Source: an uncultured Anaerolineaceae bacterium (lineage in GTDB: Bacteria; Chloroflexota; Anaerolineae; Anaerolineales; Anaerolineaceae). From it: a DNA stretch of 26,643 nucleotides. The number at the start of each line of letters is the position of its first letter. The stretch's first letter is position 1. The stretch spans positions 1 to 26,643 of the forward strand of contig CALIHP010000008.1 in the NCBI GenBank assembly GCA_938020565.1, given 5' to 3'. Positions 14,364 to 22,918 of the stretch are shown here, in pieces. A model generated the notes under the pieces. That model was given only the letters and a program-made list of their open reading frames with translations. It was not told the origin of the DNA and searched no databases. The translations under genes were made by a program, and so were the position numbers.

Positions 14364-15158
14364 ATGAAATCGCGATTTACCGCTTTCCGATCGGACGAAT
14401 ACCGGGTTGAGACGGACGTTTATCAGGGCCCGCTTGATCTGCTGCTGGACCTGATCGAGAGGGCGGAGCTGGATATTACGCTGCTGTCGCTGGCGCAGGT
14501 AACGGATCAGTTTCTGGAAACGGTTCGCCGAATGGAGGGGAATCATCCGGAAGACGTTTCGGCGTTCCTCGTTATCGCGGCGCGGCTGATCCTGATTAAA
14601 TCGTCCGCGCTGCTCCCGAAGACGACGGTCGAGATTCCGGAGCTGGACGAGTCCGGGGACGAAGACCTCGCGGCGCAGCTCATCACCTATCGCCGTTTCA
14701 AACAGCTGGCCGAGGAGCTTGCGCGGATCGAAGAAAGCGGTCAACGCGCGTACGAACGCCTCGCTCCGCCGCAGCTCGGTTACGAACCGCCGTTGGATTT
14801 ATCCGACCTGACGCTGGAGCGGCTGGCCGCCGTCGCGGCGCAGCTCTTCCGAAAAAAGGCCGAACCGCGGGTCGTTTCGTCGGTCCTGAAGGGGCCGCGG
14901 CTGACGATCGGCGATCGGATCCGCGCGCTCCTCGACCGGCTCAAGGCCGGGGATTCGGTCTCGTTTTCGTCGTTGCTCGTTTCGCCGACGCGCGTAGAAG
15001 TCGTCGTGACGTTTCTGGCGATGCTGGAGTTGATTAAACGGCGGGTTATCCGGATCGATCAGCCGGAGCTTTTCAGCGATATTGAGATCGCGGCGCTCGA
15101 TGGCGGTGTGGACGGCGGCGGTTTTGAGGGTGAAATCGTTACTGAATTTTCGGAGTAA
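14364..15158 (+). CDS. scpA: Segregation and condensation protein A
   Basis: A 264-residue kleisin of the SMC-ScpA-ScpB chromosome condensation complex. The N-terminal signature YQGPLDLLLDLIERAELDIT (20-39) binds the SMC neck, followed by AQVTDQFLETV and the helical AAARLILIKSSALLP. The C-terminal winged helix (FLAMLELIKRRVIRIDQ, about 218-234) binds the SMC cap. Length is normal. scpB, often adjacent, is not downstream: the next gene is convergent, 12 nt away. The start ATG lacks a ribosome site and appears leaderless. Confidence 0.93.
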   Translation: MKSRFTAFRSDEYRVETDVYQGPLDLLLDLIERAELDITLLSLAQVTDQFLETVRRMEGNHPEDVSAFLVIAARLILIKSSALLPKTTVEIPELDESGDEDLAAQLITYRRFKQLAEELARIEESGQRAYERLAPPQLGYEPPLDLSDLTLERLAAVAAQLFRKKAEPRVVSSVLKGPRLTIGDRIRALLDRLKAGDSVSFSSLLVSPTRVEVVVTFLAMLELIKRRVIRIDQPELFSDIEIAALDGGVDGGGFEGEIVTEFSE

Positions 15159-15170
15159 GCCGTCGCGGCG

Positions 15171-17051
15171 TTATTCCCCGAACGTTTCGCGGATCACACG
15201 TTCGTTTGCGTCAAAGCGGAAAAGCTTCGCTTCGGGGAGGCGTTCGAAAACCGTTTCTTTCGTTTCCCAGTCTAAAAAAGCGGCGCCCGGCCCGTAACGC
15301 TCAACGACGTCTTCGACCGTCCTCGGCTCTTCGTACCCTTCGTTGACCGGATTGACGTAGACGTAAACGGTCCGGAACGGACGGTTTCGGTCAAAGAAGC
15401 GTTTCCCGATGGCATGCAGATCGGCGTAGTACCAGATCGCCGCGTCGTCCTCGGGCGCAACGATGAAATAGACCTCGTCGGTCTTCCGTTCCGTCCCGAT
15501 CCCCTCCCGGGTTTCGCGCTGCAGGACGGTTTGGATCGCCGCTTCATGCGGACTTCCGATCGCCGCGATCCGGGCGGTTCGTTGGAGCGCCGGAACGAGA
15601 AGGACGATCCAGACTGCGAGCCAGAGGACGCGTCCCGCACGGGCGAGCGCAGCGCCGGAGGGCAGCTTTCCGCCGTTTCGAAGTCGAACGGCGATCGTCC
15701 CGCCGACGCTCGCGATCCCGCCCGCGCCCCAGACGAAGAGGAACGGGAAGAGGTAGAGCTGCGTCCGCGGCCAGAGATTCGGCCGCCGCCAAAGGATCAA
15801 CGGGGCAAGCCAAAGCAGGAACGCCGCCGCGGTTGGGAAAACGCGCGTTCGCCGGCCCGGGACGAGCGTCAGCGCTGCGCCGACAAGGAGGATCCCGCTC
15901 AGGACTGCCCCGATCCCGTCGCTGAACGCGTCGAGAAAGTCCAGCCCGCGCGAGATCATCGTCGGACGGAAGTCCGACGCCGGGAGCGGGCGTACGAAAA
16001 CGTTATCGAACAGCGGCGCGGTTCCGGCTTCATGCAACAGCGGCAGATACAGAAGGACGGTCAGCGCAATCGTCGCCAATCCGATTCGGAAAACGGCGGC
16101 AAGGAGTTCGGGTCCGGATTCGGATGCGTCGCCGGCCGCGCGGGTCAGCGCGTTCGCTGTCAGCCAGACGCACATTGCGCCGAACGGATACAGCGTTATC
16201 GGCAGCGTAAAAAAGCTCAGCGCTGCGACGATCGGAATTGCCGCCTCGATCAGGCGGTTCGGCCGCCTGCGCAGCGCGTCGGCAAGGATGAAGAGCAGGA
16301 CCGCTGACAGCGCGAACGCGCTGTAGCCGCGGGCGTTCGTCGCATAATCGATCAGGAATGGGGACAGCGCGGCGAGTCCCTCGGCGATTAAACCGGTCCG
16401 CTCCCCGTAAAATTTCTTTCCGAGATAGAAGACCGCCGGGATCAGCAGCCCGCCGGCGAGAAACGCGGGCAGCCGCAGCAGCGCAGGCGATTTCCCGACG
16501 AAATGATAGATGAACCAGACGAGAAGGGTATGAAAAATATGATTATTGGGCAGGTGATAATCGCTGACGGCGTAGCGAAAGGAGCCTGACGCCCAGGTCA
16601 CGACCGTATAGGACTCGTCATGCGTCATCGGACGGTTCAGCAGCGCGGCGCGCAGCGAAATTCCAATGATCCAGATCAGGACGAATCCGATCCGGACTGT
16701 CCGATCGTCGATTCGCAGGAAGCTCCGGCCGCGCTCCGCGCAGACGAGCGCGTCGGAGAAAAAGGCCCGCGGCCAGGCGGCAAGCGCGGTTTTTCGCCGG
16801 GACAGGAATTCGGACGCGCGTTTCGGGAACCGGCTCAGCAGCGCGATCAGAACGGCGAAAAAAAATCCGAGGATTCCAGAGCCGATCCGCAGCGCTGAAA
16901 TCAGCGGTTCGGTCAGCAGCTCTAACTTCCCGTCCTCCGCGGCCGCGTCGCCCCATTGGCGCCAAACCGGGTTCGGAGCCAGCGCGCCCGCGATCAGCGG
17001 CAGCAGCGATACGGCTAAAGCGAACTGAAGCGCGCGGATTCTCCGGCTCAT
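15171..17051 (-). CDS. GT-C membrane glycosyltransferase (GT39/PMT-like)
   Basis: A 626-residue polytopic membrane protein. A first hydrophobic segment (about 8-25), a second near 55-75 and a long series of membrane helices from about 118 to 510 are followed by a soluble C-terminal domain (about 515-626). The first extracytoplasmic loop has MTHDESYTVVTW, the acidic Asp-Glu pair typical of GT-C enzymes using a lipid-phosphate sugar donor, then LPNNHIFHTLL and the LLRLPAFLAG segment characteristic of GT39/PMT_2 and ArnT-like proteins. It probably transfers a sugar to a protein or surface lipid outside the membrane. Its ATG overlaps the stop of the preceding half-transporter by 4 nt (ATGA), indicating translational coupling. 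The acceptor is unknown. Confidence 0.85.
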   Translation of the reverse strand: MSRRIRALQFALAVSLLPLIAGALAPNPVWRQWGDAAAEDGKLELLTEPLISALRIGSGILGFFFAVLIALLSRFPKRASEFLSRRKTALAAWPRAFFSDALVCAERGRSFLRIDDRTVRIGFVLIWIIGISLRAALLNRPMTHDESYTVVTWASGSFRYAVSDYHLPNNHIFHTLLVWFIYHFVGKSPALLRLPAFLAGGLLIPAVFYLGKKFYGERTGLIAEGLAALSPFLIDYATNARGYSAFALSAVLLFILADALRRRPNRLIEAAIPIVAALSFFTLPITLYPFGAMCVWLTANALTRAAGDASESGPELLAAVFRIGLATIALTVLLYLPLLHEAGTAPLFDNVFVRPLPASDFRPTMISRGLDFLDAFSDGIGAVLSGILLVGAALTLVPGRRTRVFPTAAAFLLWLAPLILWRRPNLWPRTQLYLFPFLFVWGAGGIASVGGTIAVRLRNGGKLPSGAALARAGRVLWLAVWIVLLVPALQRTARIAAIGSPHEAAIQTVLQRETREGIGTERKTDEVYFIVAPEDDAAIWYYADLHAIGKRFFDRNRPFRTVYVYVNPVNEGYEEPRTVEDVVERYGPGAAFLDWETKETVFERLPEAKLFRFDANERVIRETFGE

Positions 17052-17518
17052 GCGGTCGGTCCCGTTTCGTCCGGAAGCTTCGCGTCGGCTCGTTTGCCGG
17101 GGAAGCTGACGAGGAGCCCGGCAAGAATCAGCGCGAATCCGACGATTTTTCCGATCGGCGTCCTCCCCTCGCGAAGGAGATCGATCGCCATACCGCTGAA
17201 AAGCTGGCCCAGAAAAATAGCTAACGTCAGGACATACGCCGGAAGCCGCGGAACGAGGAACGCGCTGGCTCCGACGACGATAATTCCCGCCAGACCTCCC
17301 AGAAACGAAGGCGCGTCCGCCAGCGTCAGCGGACGATCGAAGGTTGGGATCCGTCCGCCTCCGATAGCGAAAACGATCAGTGCGCCGATCGTCCCTGTCA
17401 GGTAATTGATCAGGATGGTATGCTTCATGCCGATATGGGAACTCAGCCGCGCGTTAAGCGTCCGCGACAGGAGAATCGTAAACCCGGAAAGGAACGCGAG
17501 CGTTAAGCTTACTGCCAT
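17048..17518 (-). CDS. DUF606/YdcZ-type DMT half-transporter, second copy
   Basis: A 156-residue membrane protein with about five hydrophobic helices, of the small DMT group DUF606 (YdcZ-like). LLSRTLNARLSSHIGMKHTILINYLTGTIGA, the AIFLGQLFSGMAIDLL helix and GFALILAGLLVSF are typical. I start it at ATG 17518, which overlaps the upstream copy's stop by 10 nt; a longer frame from 17746 would overlap that gene and adds non-membrane sequence. With the paralogue just upstream it probably forms a heterodimeric carrier, as five-helix half-DMT proteins do. The substrate is unknown. Confidence 0.83.
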   Translation of the reverse strand: MAVSLTLAFLSGFTILLSRTLNARLSSHIGMKHTILINYLTGTIGALIVFAIGGGRIPTFDRPLTLADAPSFLGGLAGIIVVGASAFLVPRLPAYVLTLAIFLGQLFSGMAIDLLREGRTPIGKIVGFALILAGLLVSFPGKRADAKLPDETGPTA

Positions 17519-17931
17519 AGAACCATCGCTGTCATTCCTGTCAGGATCAGCCCCAGACTGATCAGCTGGCGGTTGCCGATCGGGATCTTCCGCGATCCCA
17601 TGAACCCGGTCGCGTCGAAAATCAGTCCGCACGTAACCTGCCCGGCGAGAACCGCCGCCGTCGCCAGCGTCATATTCAGATTTGAAAACGCAATGTTCGA
17701 GAAAAAGATCGTCACGATTCCAATCAGACCCGCTCCACAGGTCCAAAGCGGGACCTTCGGGATCCGGAACCGTTCAAAACGGACCAGGCAAACGCATGTC
17801 ATAATCAGCAGTCCGCAAAAATGAATCAGGGCCGTCGCCAGCGAATTCCCAAAAATTTTGAACAGGTTCGCGTTAACCAGATTCGCCAGCGTAACGGCTA
17901 CGCCGGTTAGAAAACCGAATGATCCTGTCAA
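17509..17931 (-). CDS. DUF606/YdcZ-type DMT half-transporter, first copy
   Basis: A 140-residue membrane protein with about five helices: FGFLTGVAVTLANLVNANLF, SLATALIHFCGLLIMTCVCL, GLIGIVTIFFSN, LATAAVLAGQVTCGLIFDAT and LISLGLILTGMTAMVLW. The LAGQ-GLIFD helix corresponds to LGQLFSGMAID in the second copy, showing that they are paralogues in tandem. The only usable start is TTG at 17931, with a weak GAG upstream. It heads a three-gene overlapping operon (half-transporter, half-transporter, GT-C transferase), which may point to a sugar- or lipid-related substrate. Confidence 0.8.
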   Translation of the reverse strand: MTGSFGFLTGVAVTLANLVNANLFKIFGNSLATALIHFCGLLIMTCVCLVRFERFRIPKVPLWTCGAGLIGIVTIFFSNIAFSNLNMTLATAAVLAGQVTCGLIFDATGFMGSRKIPIGNRQLISLGLILTGMTAMVLWQ

Positions 17932-18000
17932 TTCAATCTCACAATCTTCATTCCGGCGAACGACGTCCTCCGTCCTGCACGCCCTGAAAGCTGACTTTCA

Positions 18001-18042
18001 TGGAGCCGCGCAAGACCCGGGACAGGTTCTCGCGCGGCTCCA
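18001..18042. repeat. 11-bp perfect inverted repeat between pepA and the half-transporter operon
   Basis: TGGAGCCGCGC (18001-18011) and GCGCGGCTCCA (18032-18042) form a GC-rich 11-bp stem with a 20-nt loop. It lies 25 nt beyond the pepA stop on the minus strand. It could be a transcription barrier, but no T tract follows on either strand, so I do not call it an intrinsic terminator. Confidence 0.6.
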
Positions 18043-18066
18043 GACTCCGTTCGCGGATAAGCGCGG

Positions 18067-19437
18067 TTATAACGATTGGATCCAATCGACGAGCAGCCGG
18101 ACGCCGAAGCCGGTTCCTCCGGGCTGACAGATCGGATTTCCGTCACTCGAGTCGGCGACGGCGGCAATATCCAGGTGGGCCCAGGGGACGTCGTCCGAGA
18201 CGAACTCTTTGAGGAACATGCCGCCGACGATCGTCGACGCGCCGCGTCCGCCGGAGTTCTTGATATCGGCGTCTTTCCCCTTGATCAGCTCGCGGTATTC
18301 CTCGTCCAGCGGCATTCGCCACAGTCGTTCGTCCGTGCGCTCGCCGGCGGCGAAGAGCGCGTTCGCGAGCTCATCCCGATTGCTCATCAATCCGGCGCGG
18401 ACGCGGCCGAGCGCGACGAAAACGCCGCCGGTCAGCGTTGCCAGATCCACCATGGCTTTCGGCTTGAAGGTTCGCTGCGCGTACGTGAGGCCGTCGGCGA
18501 GGACGAGACGGCCTTCGGCGTCGGTCGATATGACTTCGATCGTTTTTCCCGAAAGCGACGTCAGGATATCGTCCGGGCGGTAGGAATCGCGGCTGAGCAT
18601 GTTTTCCGCGGAGCAGATGACGCCGACGATCGGCTGGTCGATCTTGAGTTCCGCCGCCGCGCGGAGCGTTCCCAATACCGCCATCGCGCCGCATTTATCG
18701 TATTTCATTCCAACCATCGAGTCGGTCGGTTTAATCGAGTAGCCGCCGGAATCGAACGTAATCGCTTTTCCGACGAGGACGACCGGATCGTCTTTTCGGT
18801 TCCCCTTGTACGTCAGCGTGATCAGTCGGGACGGCGTCTTGCTGCCCTGTCCGACGGCGACGATCGCGCCCGCGCCCATCGCGCGCAGCTCTTCGTCGGT
18901 CATGACTTTTAATTCAAGTCCGTACCGGTCGGCTAAAGCTTTAGCGCGTTCGGCGAGCGTCAGCGGGTTAACGACCGACGCGGGTTCATGCGCCCAGTCC
19001 CGCGCCATGTTAACCGCGGCGCAGAGGGCGTTCTTTTCGGCGACGAGCGCCGCGAATTTCGGGTTGACCGAAACGCGGAGGGTCCCGGCCGTCTTCTCGC
19101 CTTTATAGCGTTCGAACGCGAACGCCCCGAGGAGAAGGCCTTCGAGGAACGCGCCGATTTCCGAATCCGTCATTCCGGCGGGAAATTCGATTGCGGCGTC
19201 GTCGATTTTCGACTTGACGAGCCGACGGACGATGTCGCCGCCGAGGTTCCGGATCTCCGACAGGGTCCGTTTCTTCCCTGATCCGAAGACCAGTTTCTTT
19301 TCATTCATGAGATAAGCGCCGCGTTCGCTGAGGAACGGGTTCGTGTCGCTCAGGTCGAGAGTTATGACGAGCGCGGCGCTGTCCGCCGCTTTCGCCGTCA
19401 GCGTTAATCCGGTTTCAATCGTTAGATAGTCCGTCAT
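18067..19437 (-). CDS. pepA: Leucyl aminopeptidase (M17 family)
   Basis: A 456-residue cytosolic M17 aminopeptidase that releases N-terminal residues from peptides. The two-metal catalytic half (about 160-456) holds GKAITFDSGGYSIKP with the metal-binding Lys and Asp, DKCGAMAVLGT, and the signature STDAEGRLVLADGLTYA. The N-terminal 150 residues form the smaller regulatory domain. It follows gcvPB by 43 nt on the same strand and may be the fourth gene of the glycine cleavage operon. The AAAGGA ribosome site sits about 14 nt from the ATG, farther than usual. Confidence 0.94.
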   Translation of the reverse strand: MTDYLTIETGLTLTAKAADSAALVITLDLSDTNPFLSERGAYLMNEKKLVFGSGKKRTLSEIRNLGGDIVRRLVKSKIDDAAIEFPAGMTDSEIGAFLEGLLLGAFAFERYKGEKTAGTLRVSVNPKFAALVAEKNALCAAVNMARDWAHEPASVVNPLTLAERAKALADRYGLELKVMTDEELRAMGAGAIVAVGQGSKTPSRLITLTYKGNRKDDPVVLVGKAITFDSGGYSIKPTDSMVGMKYDKCGAMAVLGTLRAAAELKIDQPIVGVICSAENMLSRDSYRPDDILTSLSGKTIEVISTDAEGRLVLADGLTYAQRTFKPKAMVDLATLTGGVFVALGRVRAGLMSNRDELANALFAAGERTDERLWRMPLDEEYRELIKGKDADIKNSGGRGASTIVGGMFLKEFVSDDVPWAHLDIAAVADSSDGNPICQPGGTGFGVRLLVDWIQSL

Positions 19438-19480
19438 TTTCAGTTTCGTTATCCTTTCAAAAAGGTTATTCTTTCCATAA

Positions 19481-20935
19481 TTACGCGACGATTTTTAAAT
19501 CCTTCGCCGCCCTGACCTCGTCCAGCCGCCCGAACGGAGTCTCTTTTGGCGCGCCGGTCAGCAGGGCGGGATTCGTCCGCGCTTCTTCGGCGATCCTGCG
19601 CATGACGCCGATAAACGCGTCGAGGGTTTCTTTGCTTTCGGTCTCGGTCGGCTCGATCATCAGCGCTTCATGCACGATCAGCGGGAAGTAATAGGTCGGC
19701 GGATGCAGCCCGTAATCCATCATGCGCTTGGCGACGTCGAACGCGCGGATTCCCGGCGCGTCTTTCCAATGGACATCCAGGACGAATTCATGCATGCAGG
19801 TCCGGTCATACGGAAGCGGGTAAAAATCTTTCAGCGCATGCATCAGGTAATTCGCATTCAGCGTCGCGGTTTCTCCGACCTCGCGAAGTCCCGACCGTCC
19901 CAGCATCATGCAATAGGCGTACGCGCGCAGGATAATCGCGAAATGACCCCAGAACGCGCGGACCATCCCGATCGATTTCTTCGGCTGGATCAGTCCATAG
20001 AGAGGCGGTTCGCCCTCTTCGCCTTCTTCAATGATCGCCGCGATGGGTCCCGGAAGGTAATCGGCTAATTCCGCGACGCAGCAGACTGCGCCCGCGCCGG
20101 GGCCTCCGCCGCCATGGGGCGTTCCGAAGGTTTTATGCAGGTTGTAATGCATGACGTCGATTCCCAGGCTTGCCGGCTTGACGATTCCGAGGAGCGCGTT
20201 CATGTTCGCTCCGTCGCCGTAAACGAGTCCGCCGGCGGAGTGGACGCGCTTCGTGACTTCGAGGATATTCTCGTCGAAAAGCCCGAGCGTATTCGGGTTG
20301 GTTATCATGATTCCGGCGAGCTGATCGTTGAGATGCTGCGCGAGGTCGTCGAGGTCGATATTTCCGCGCTCATTCGTTTTAACCGGGCGGCATTCGAAGC
20401 CGCACATGACCGACGACGCCGGATTGGTCCCATGGGCGCTGTCCGGGATGAGCATGACTTTTCGCTGCGTCTGGCCGCGGTCCCGGAGGCGGGCGGCGAT
20501 CATCTTAATTCCGCAGAATTCAGACTGCGCCCCGGCCGCCGGCGTAAGCGATCCGGCCGCCATGCCGCCGATTTCGCTGAGAATTGTCTGCATTTCGTAG
20601 AGGACGACGAGCGCGCCCTGAACCGTTTCGATCGGCTGGAGCGGGTGAAGCTGGCTGAAGCCCGCGCTTACCGCGACCTTTTCGCAGACTTTAGGATTAT
20701 ATTTCATCGTGCACGAACCGAGCGGGTAAAAACCGCTGTCGACCGAGTAGTTGAGCCGGGACAGCCGGGTATAATGCCGGACGACGTCCAGCTCGGACAG
20801 TTCGGGCATCGGCAGCGTTTCGCGGATCAGTCCGGCGGGGAGTTCCGTTTCAGGAACGTCCGAATCGGGAAAGCGAAAGCCTTTCCGTCCGGGGACCGAC
20901 AGCTCAAAGATCGTTTTTTCGTTATTCATGAACAT
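19481..20935 (-). CDS. gcvPB: Glycine dehydrogenase (decarboxylating) subunit 2
   Basis: A 484-residue PLP-bearing C-terminal half of the split glycine decarboxylase (P protein). The lysine that holds PLP is in HYNLHKTFGTPHGGGGPGAG. GSCTMKYNPK, DSAHGTNPASS and a late HEALMIEPTETESKETL segment are typical. With GcvPA it decarboxylates glycine and passes the aminomethyl group to lipoyl-GcvH. GGAGG lies 6 nt before ATG 20935, and the start overlaps the gcvPA stop by 14 nt, so translation is coupled. Confidence 0.96.
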   Translation of the reverse strand: MFMNNEKTIFELSVPGRKGFRFPDSDVPETELPAGLIRETLPMPELSELDVVRHYTRLSRLNYSVDSGFYPLGSCTMKYNPKVCEKVAVSAGFSQLHPLQPIETVQGALVVLYEMQTILSEIGGMAAGSLTPAAGAQSEFCGIKMIAARLRDRGQTQRKVMLIPDSAHGTNPASSVMCGFECRPVKTNERGNIDLDDLAQHLNDQLAGIMITNPNTLGLFDENILEVTKRVHSAGGLVYGDGANMNALLGIVKPASLGIDVMHYNLHKTFGTPHGGGGPGAGAVCCVAELADYLPGPIAAIIEEGEEGEPPLYGLIQPKKSIGMVRAFWGHFAIILRAYAYCMMLGRSGLREVGETATLNANYLMHALKDFYPLPYDRTCMHEFVLDVHWKDAPGIRAFDVAKRMMDYGLHPPTYYFPLIVHEALMIEPTETESKETLDAFIGVMRRIAEEARTNPALLTGAPKETPFGRLDEVRAAKDLKIVA

Positions 20936-22283
20936 GATCGGCCTCCAGCTTCAGCGCATGGCAAAAGTCGTCGATGTCTTCCTTCGACGTCATCTCGGTC
21001 ACGGCGATCAGCATCGCGTTCCCGAGCTCCGGCGATACGCCGCTCAGGTCGTATCCGCCGATGATCTCCTGATCCAGAAGACATTGGTTGATGCTTTCGA
21101 CCGGCCGTGGACATTGCAGGACGAATTCATGGAAGAAAGGTTCCGTATTCAGGACACGATAGCCGTCTAAACGGTCGAGCTGCGCCGCGGCGTAATGCGC
21201 CTTATCGTAGCAGAGGCGCGCAACGCTCCGCAGTCCGTCCGCGCCGATTTCGGCCAGGTACATCCCGGCGCGCAGCGCGTTCAGCCCCTGATTGGAGCAG
21301 ATATTCGACGTGGCTTTTTCCCGGCGGATATGCTGTTCCCGCGCGGTCAGCGTCAAAACATAGGCGCGCTGGCCGCGGTCGTCGACCGTTTCGCCGACGA
21401 TTCTCCCGGACATCTTTCTTAATAAAGGTTTCTTTACCGCGAAGATTCCCAGATAGGGCCCGCCGTAATTCAGGCCCAGCCCGAGCGGCTGGCCCTCGCC
21501 GACGGCAATATCCGCACCCATTTCGCCCGGCGTTTTCAGCAGCCCCAGCGCGATCGGGTTCACGCAGGCGGCGAATAACGCCCCTTTGGCATGCGCCGCG
21601 TCGGCGATCGGCGTCAGGTCGACGATCGTCCCGTAAAAATCGGGATATGCCGCGAGGACGAGCGACGTGTCTTCGTCGATCGCGGCGAGGAGCGCTTCGC
21701 TGGACGCACCTTTGAGAACGTCCTGCGCCGGGGAGACGACCTGGACGCCGTCGAAGTCCTGTAAATACGTGCGCATCGTTGCCAGGTAATGCGGATGGAG
21801 ACCGGCGGAAACGACAATTTTCTTTCGTTTTCCACGGAAATGATGATAGGCTAAGATCCCAGCCTCGGCGCAGGCGGTCGCGCCGTCGTAATGCGACGCG
21901 TTCGCGGCGTCCATTCCGGTCAGCCGCGCGATCAGCGACTGGAATTCGAAAATAGCCTGAAGCGTCCCCTGAGAAATTTCCGCCTGGTACGGCGTGTAGG
22001 CGGTATAAAAATCGCCGCGCGCCGTCAGGTTGTCGAGAACCGCCGGGATATAGTGCCGGTATGCCCCCGCTCCCAGGAAGCAGGGCGTTCCTTCAGTCGA
22101 CAGGTTGGCATGATCCAGCTCGGTCAGCAGCGATACGATTTCCGGCTCGGTCATCCGGTCCGTCAGGTTCAGCTTCGGGAAGCGGACGCTTTTGGGGATT
22201 TCGCTGAAAAGCTGGTCGATCGAGCTCATGCCGAGCGACGCCAGCATGGCGCCGCGTTCGGCGTCAGTGTGCGGGATGAACAT
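20922..22283 (-). CDS. gcvPA: Glycine dehydrogenase (decarboxylating) subunit 1
   Basis: A 453-residue N-terminal half of the split glycine decarboxylase, partner of GcvPB. MFIPHTDAERGAMLASLG, FLGAGAYRHYIPA, AYTPYQAEISQGTLQAIFEF and GLNYGGPYLGIFAV are family landmarks. Length is normal. It follows gcvH by 4 nt and overlaps gcvPB. There is no strong ribosome site; the start is fixed by the family N-terminus. Confidence 0.96.
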   Translation of the reverse strand: MFIPHTDAERGAMLASLGMSSIDQLFSEIPKSVRFPKLNLTDRMTEPEIVSLLTELDHANLSTEGTPCFLGAGAYRHYIPAVLDNLTARGDFYTAYTPYQAEISQGTLQAIFEFQSLIARLTGMDAANASHYDGATACAEAGILAYHHFRGKRKKIVVSAGLHPHYLATMRTYLQDFDGVQVVSPAQDVLKGASSEALLAAIDEDTSLVLAAYPDFYGTIVDLTPIADAAHAKGALFAACVNPIALGLLKTPGEMGADIAVGEGQPLGLGLNYGGPYLGIFAVKKPLLRKMSGRIVGETVDDRGQRAYVLTLTAREQHIRREKATSNICSNQGLNALRAGMYLAEIGADGLRSVARLCYDKAHYAAAQLDRLDGYRVLNTEPFFHEFVLQCPRPVESINQCLLDQEIIGGYDLSGVSPELGNAMLIAVTEMTSKEDIDDFCHALKLEADHVHE

Positions 22284-22287
22284 GGGA

Positions 22288-22671
22288 TCAGCGCCGATCC
22301 GCGCAGTACGCTTCGTAGGCCGCCGCGTCCATGAGTCCGGACGTGTCGAAATCGCCCTTGATTTTGATGAGCCATGCCGCGCCGAACGGATCGTTGTTGA
22401 TCGTTTCGGGCGCGTCGCAGACGCCGTCGTTGATCGCGGCGACTTCGCCTGCGACCGGAGCGTAGACGTCCGAGGCCGCTTTAATCGATTCGACCGTCGC
22501 GATATTGTCCTCGGCTTCGATCGTGTCGCCTAATCCGGCCGTGATTTCGACGAATACGATATCCGATAAGGCGTCCTGCGCGTAGTCGGTCAGTCCGACC
22601 GTCGCGACGCCGTCTTCGATTCGTACCCATTCATCATTTTTCGTGTAAAAAAGGTCTGATTTGATTTCCAT
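22288..22671 (-). CDS. gcvH: Glycine cleavage system H protein
   Basis: A 127-residue lipoyl carrier protein that shuttles the aminomethyl group between the P and T proteins. The lipoylated lysine is Lys64 in ATVESIKAASDVYAP. The YTKNDEWVRIEDGVATVGLT start and WLIKIK near the end are typical. It is first in the operon gcvH-gcvPA-gcvPB. The usual upstream gcvT is absent here, replaced by a promoter and a divergent gene. GGAGG lies 12 nt before the ATG, a wide spacing. Confidence 0.96.
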   Translation of the reverse strand: MEIKSDLFYTKNDEWVRIEDGVATVGLTDYAQDALSDIVFVEITAGLGDTIEAEDNIATVESIKAASDVYAPVAGEVAAINDGVCDAPETINNDPFGAAWLIKIKGDFDTSGLMDAAAYEAYCADRR

Positions 22672-22776
22672 GATGTTCCCGGTCCTCCAATAATAAAAGC
22701 TTTATTTTCCCGATCGATATATGGGGAGCATGCGGGATGGATTCCGCCCGAGCGCCCTCCTCCGTCGTCGATCCTA

Positions 22777-22806
22777 ATTATAAAGCGGATTGGGAACGGA
22801 TAGCAA
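22777..22806 (-). promoter_or_regulatory. Promoter of the gcvH operon
   Basis: Minus-strand TTGCTA (22806-22801) and a perfect TATAAT (22782-22777) with an 18-nt spacer. The predicted start near 22770 leaves about 98 nt of leader, which shows a small imperfect hairpin but no glycine-riboswitch consensus that I can recognise. Confidence 0.6.
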
Positions 22807-22918
22807 CCGCGGGGCGCGCGCTTTCTCATGCCTGGACGGGGCAGGTTAGAATTGGCAGGGAGGATCTTTGCTTCACGGAGGGGCTGAAGGAGCTGTCAGA
22901 AAACATAGAGGGTTGTTT

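Noticed and set aside
15414..16307. Long antisense open frame inside the GT-C glycosyltransferase gene
   Set aside because: Arg/Pro/Asp-rich, low-complexity translation that mirrors the codon bias of the real gene on the other strand, which has clear membrane helices and motifs.
17519..17746. Longer start for the second half-transporter
   Set aside because: The extra 76 residues are a charged, non-membrane shadow of the first half-transporter; ATG 17518 gives the standard length.
18076..18912. Long antisense open frame inside pepA
   Set aside because: Shadow of the M17 peptidase codons; no recognisable domain and no ribosome site. The same applies to 20114-21064, 10937-11902, 3349-4167 and 4928-5977.
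22672..22770. Possible glycine riboswitch before gcvH
   Set aside because: I find none of the conserved glycine-aptamer core elements; only a short imperfect hairpin is visible.
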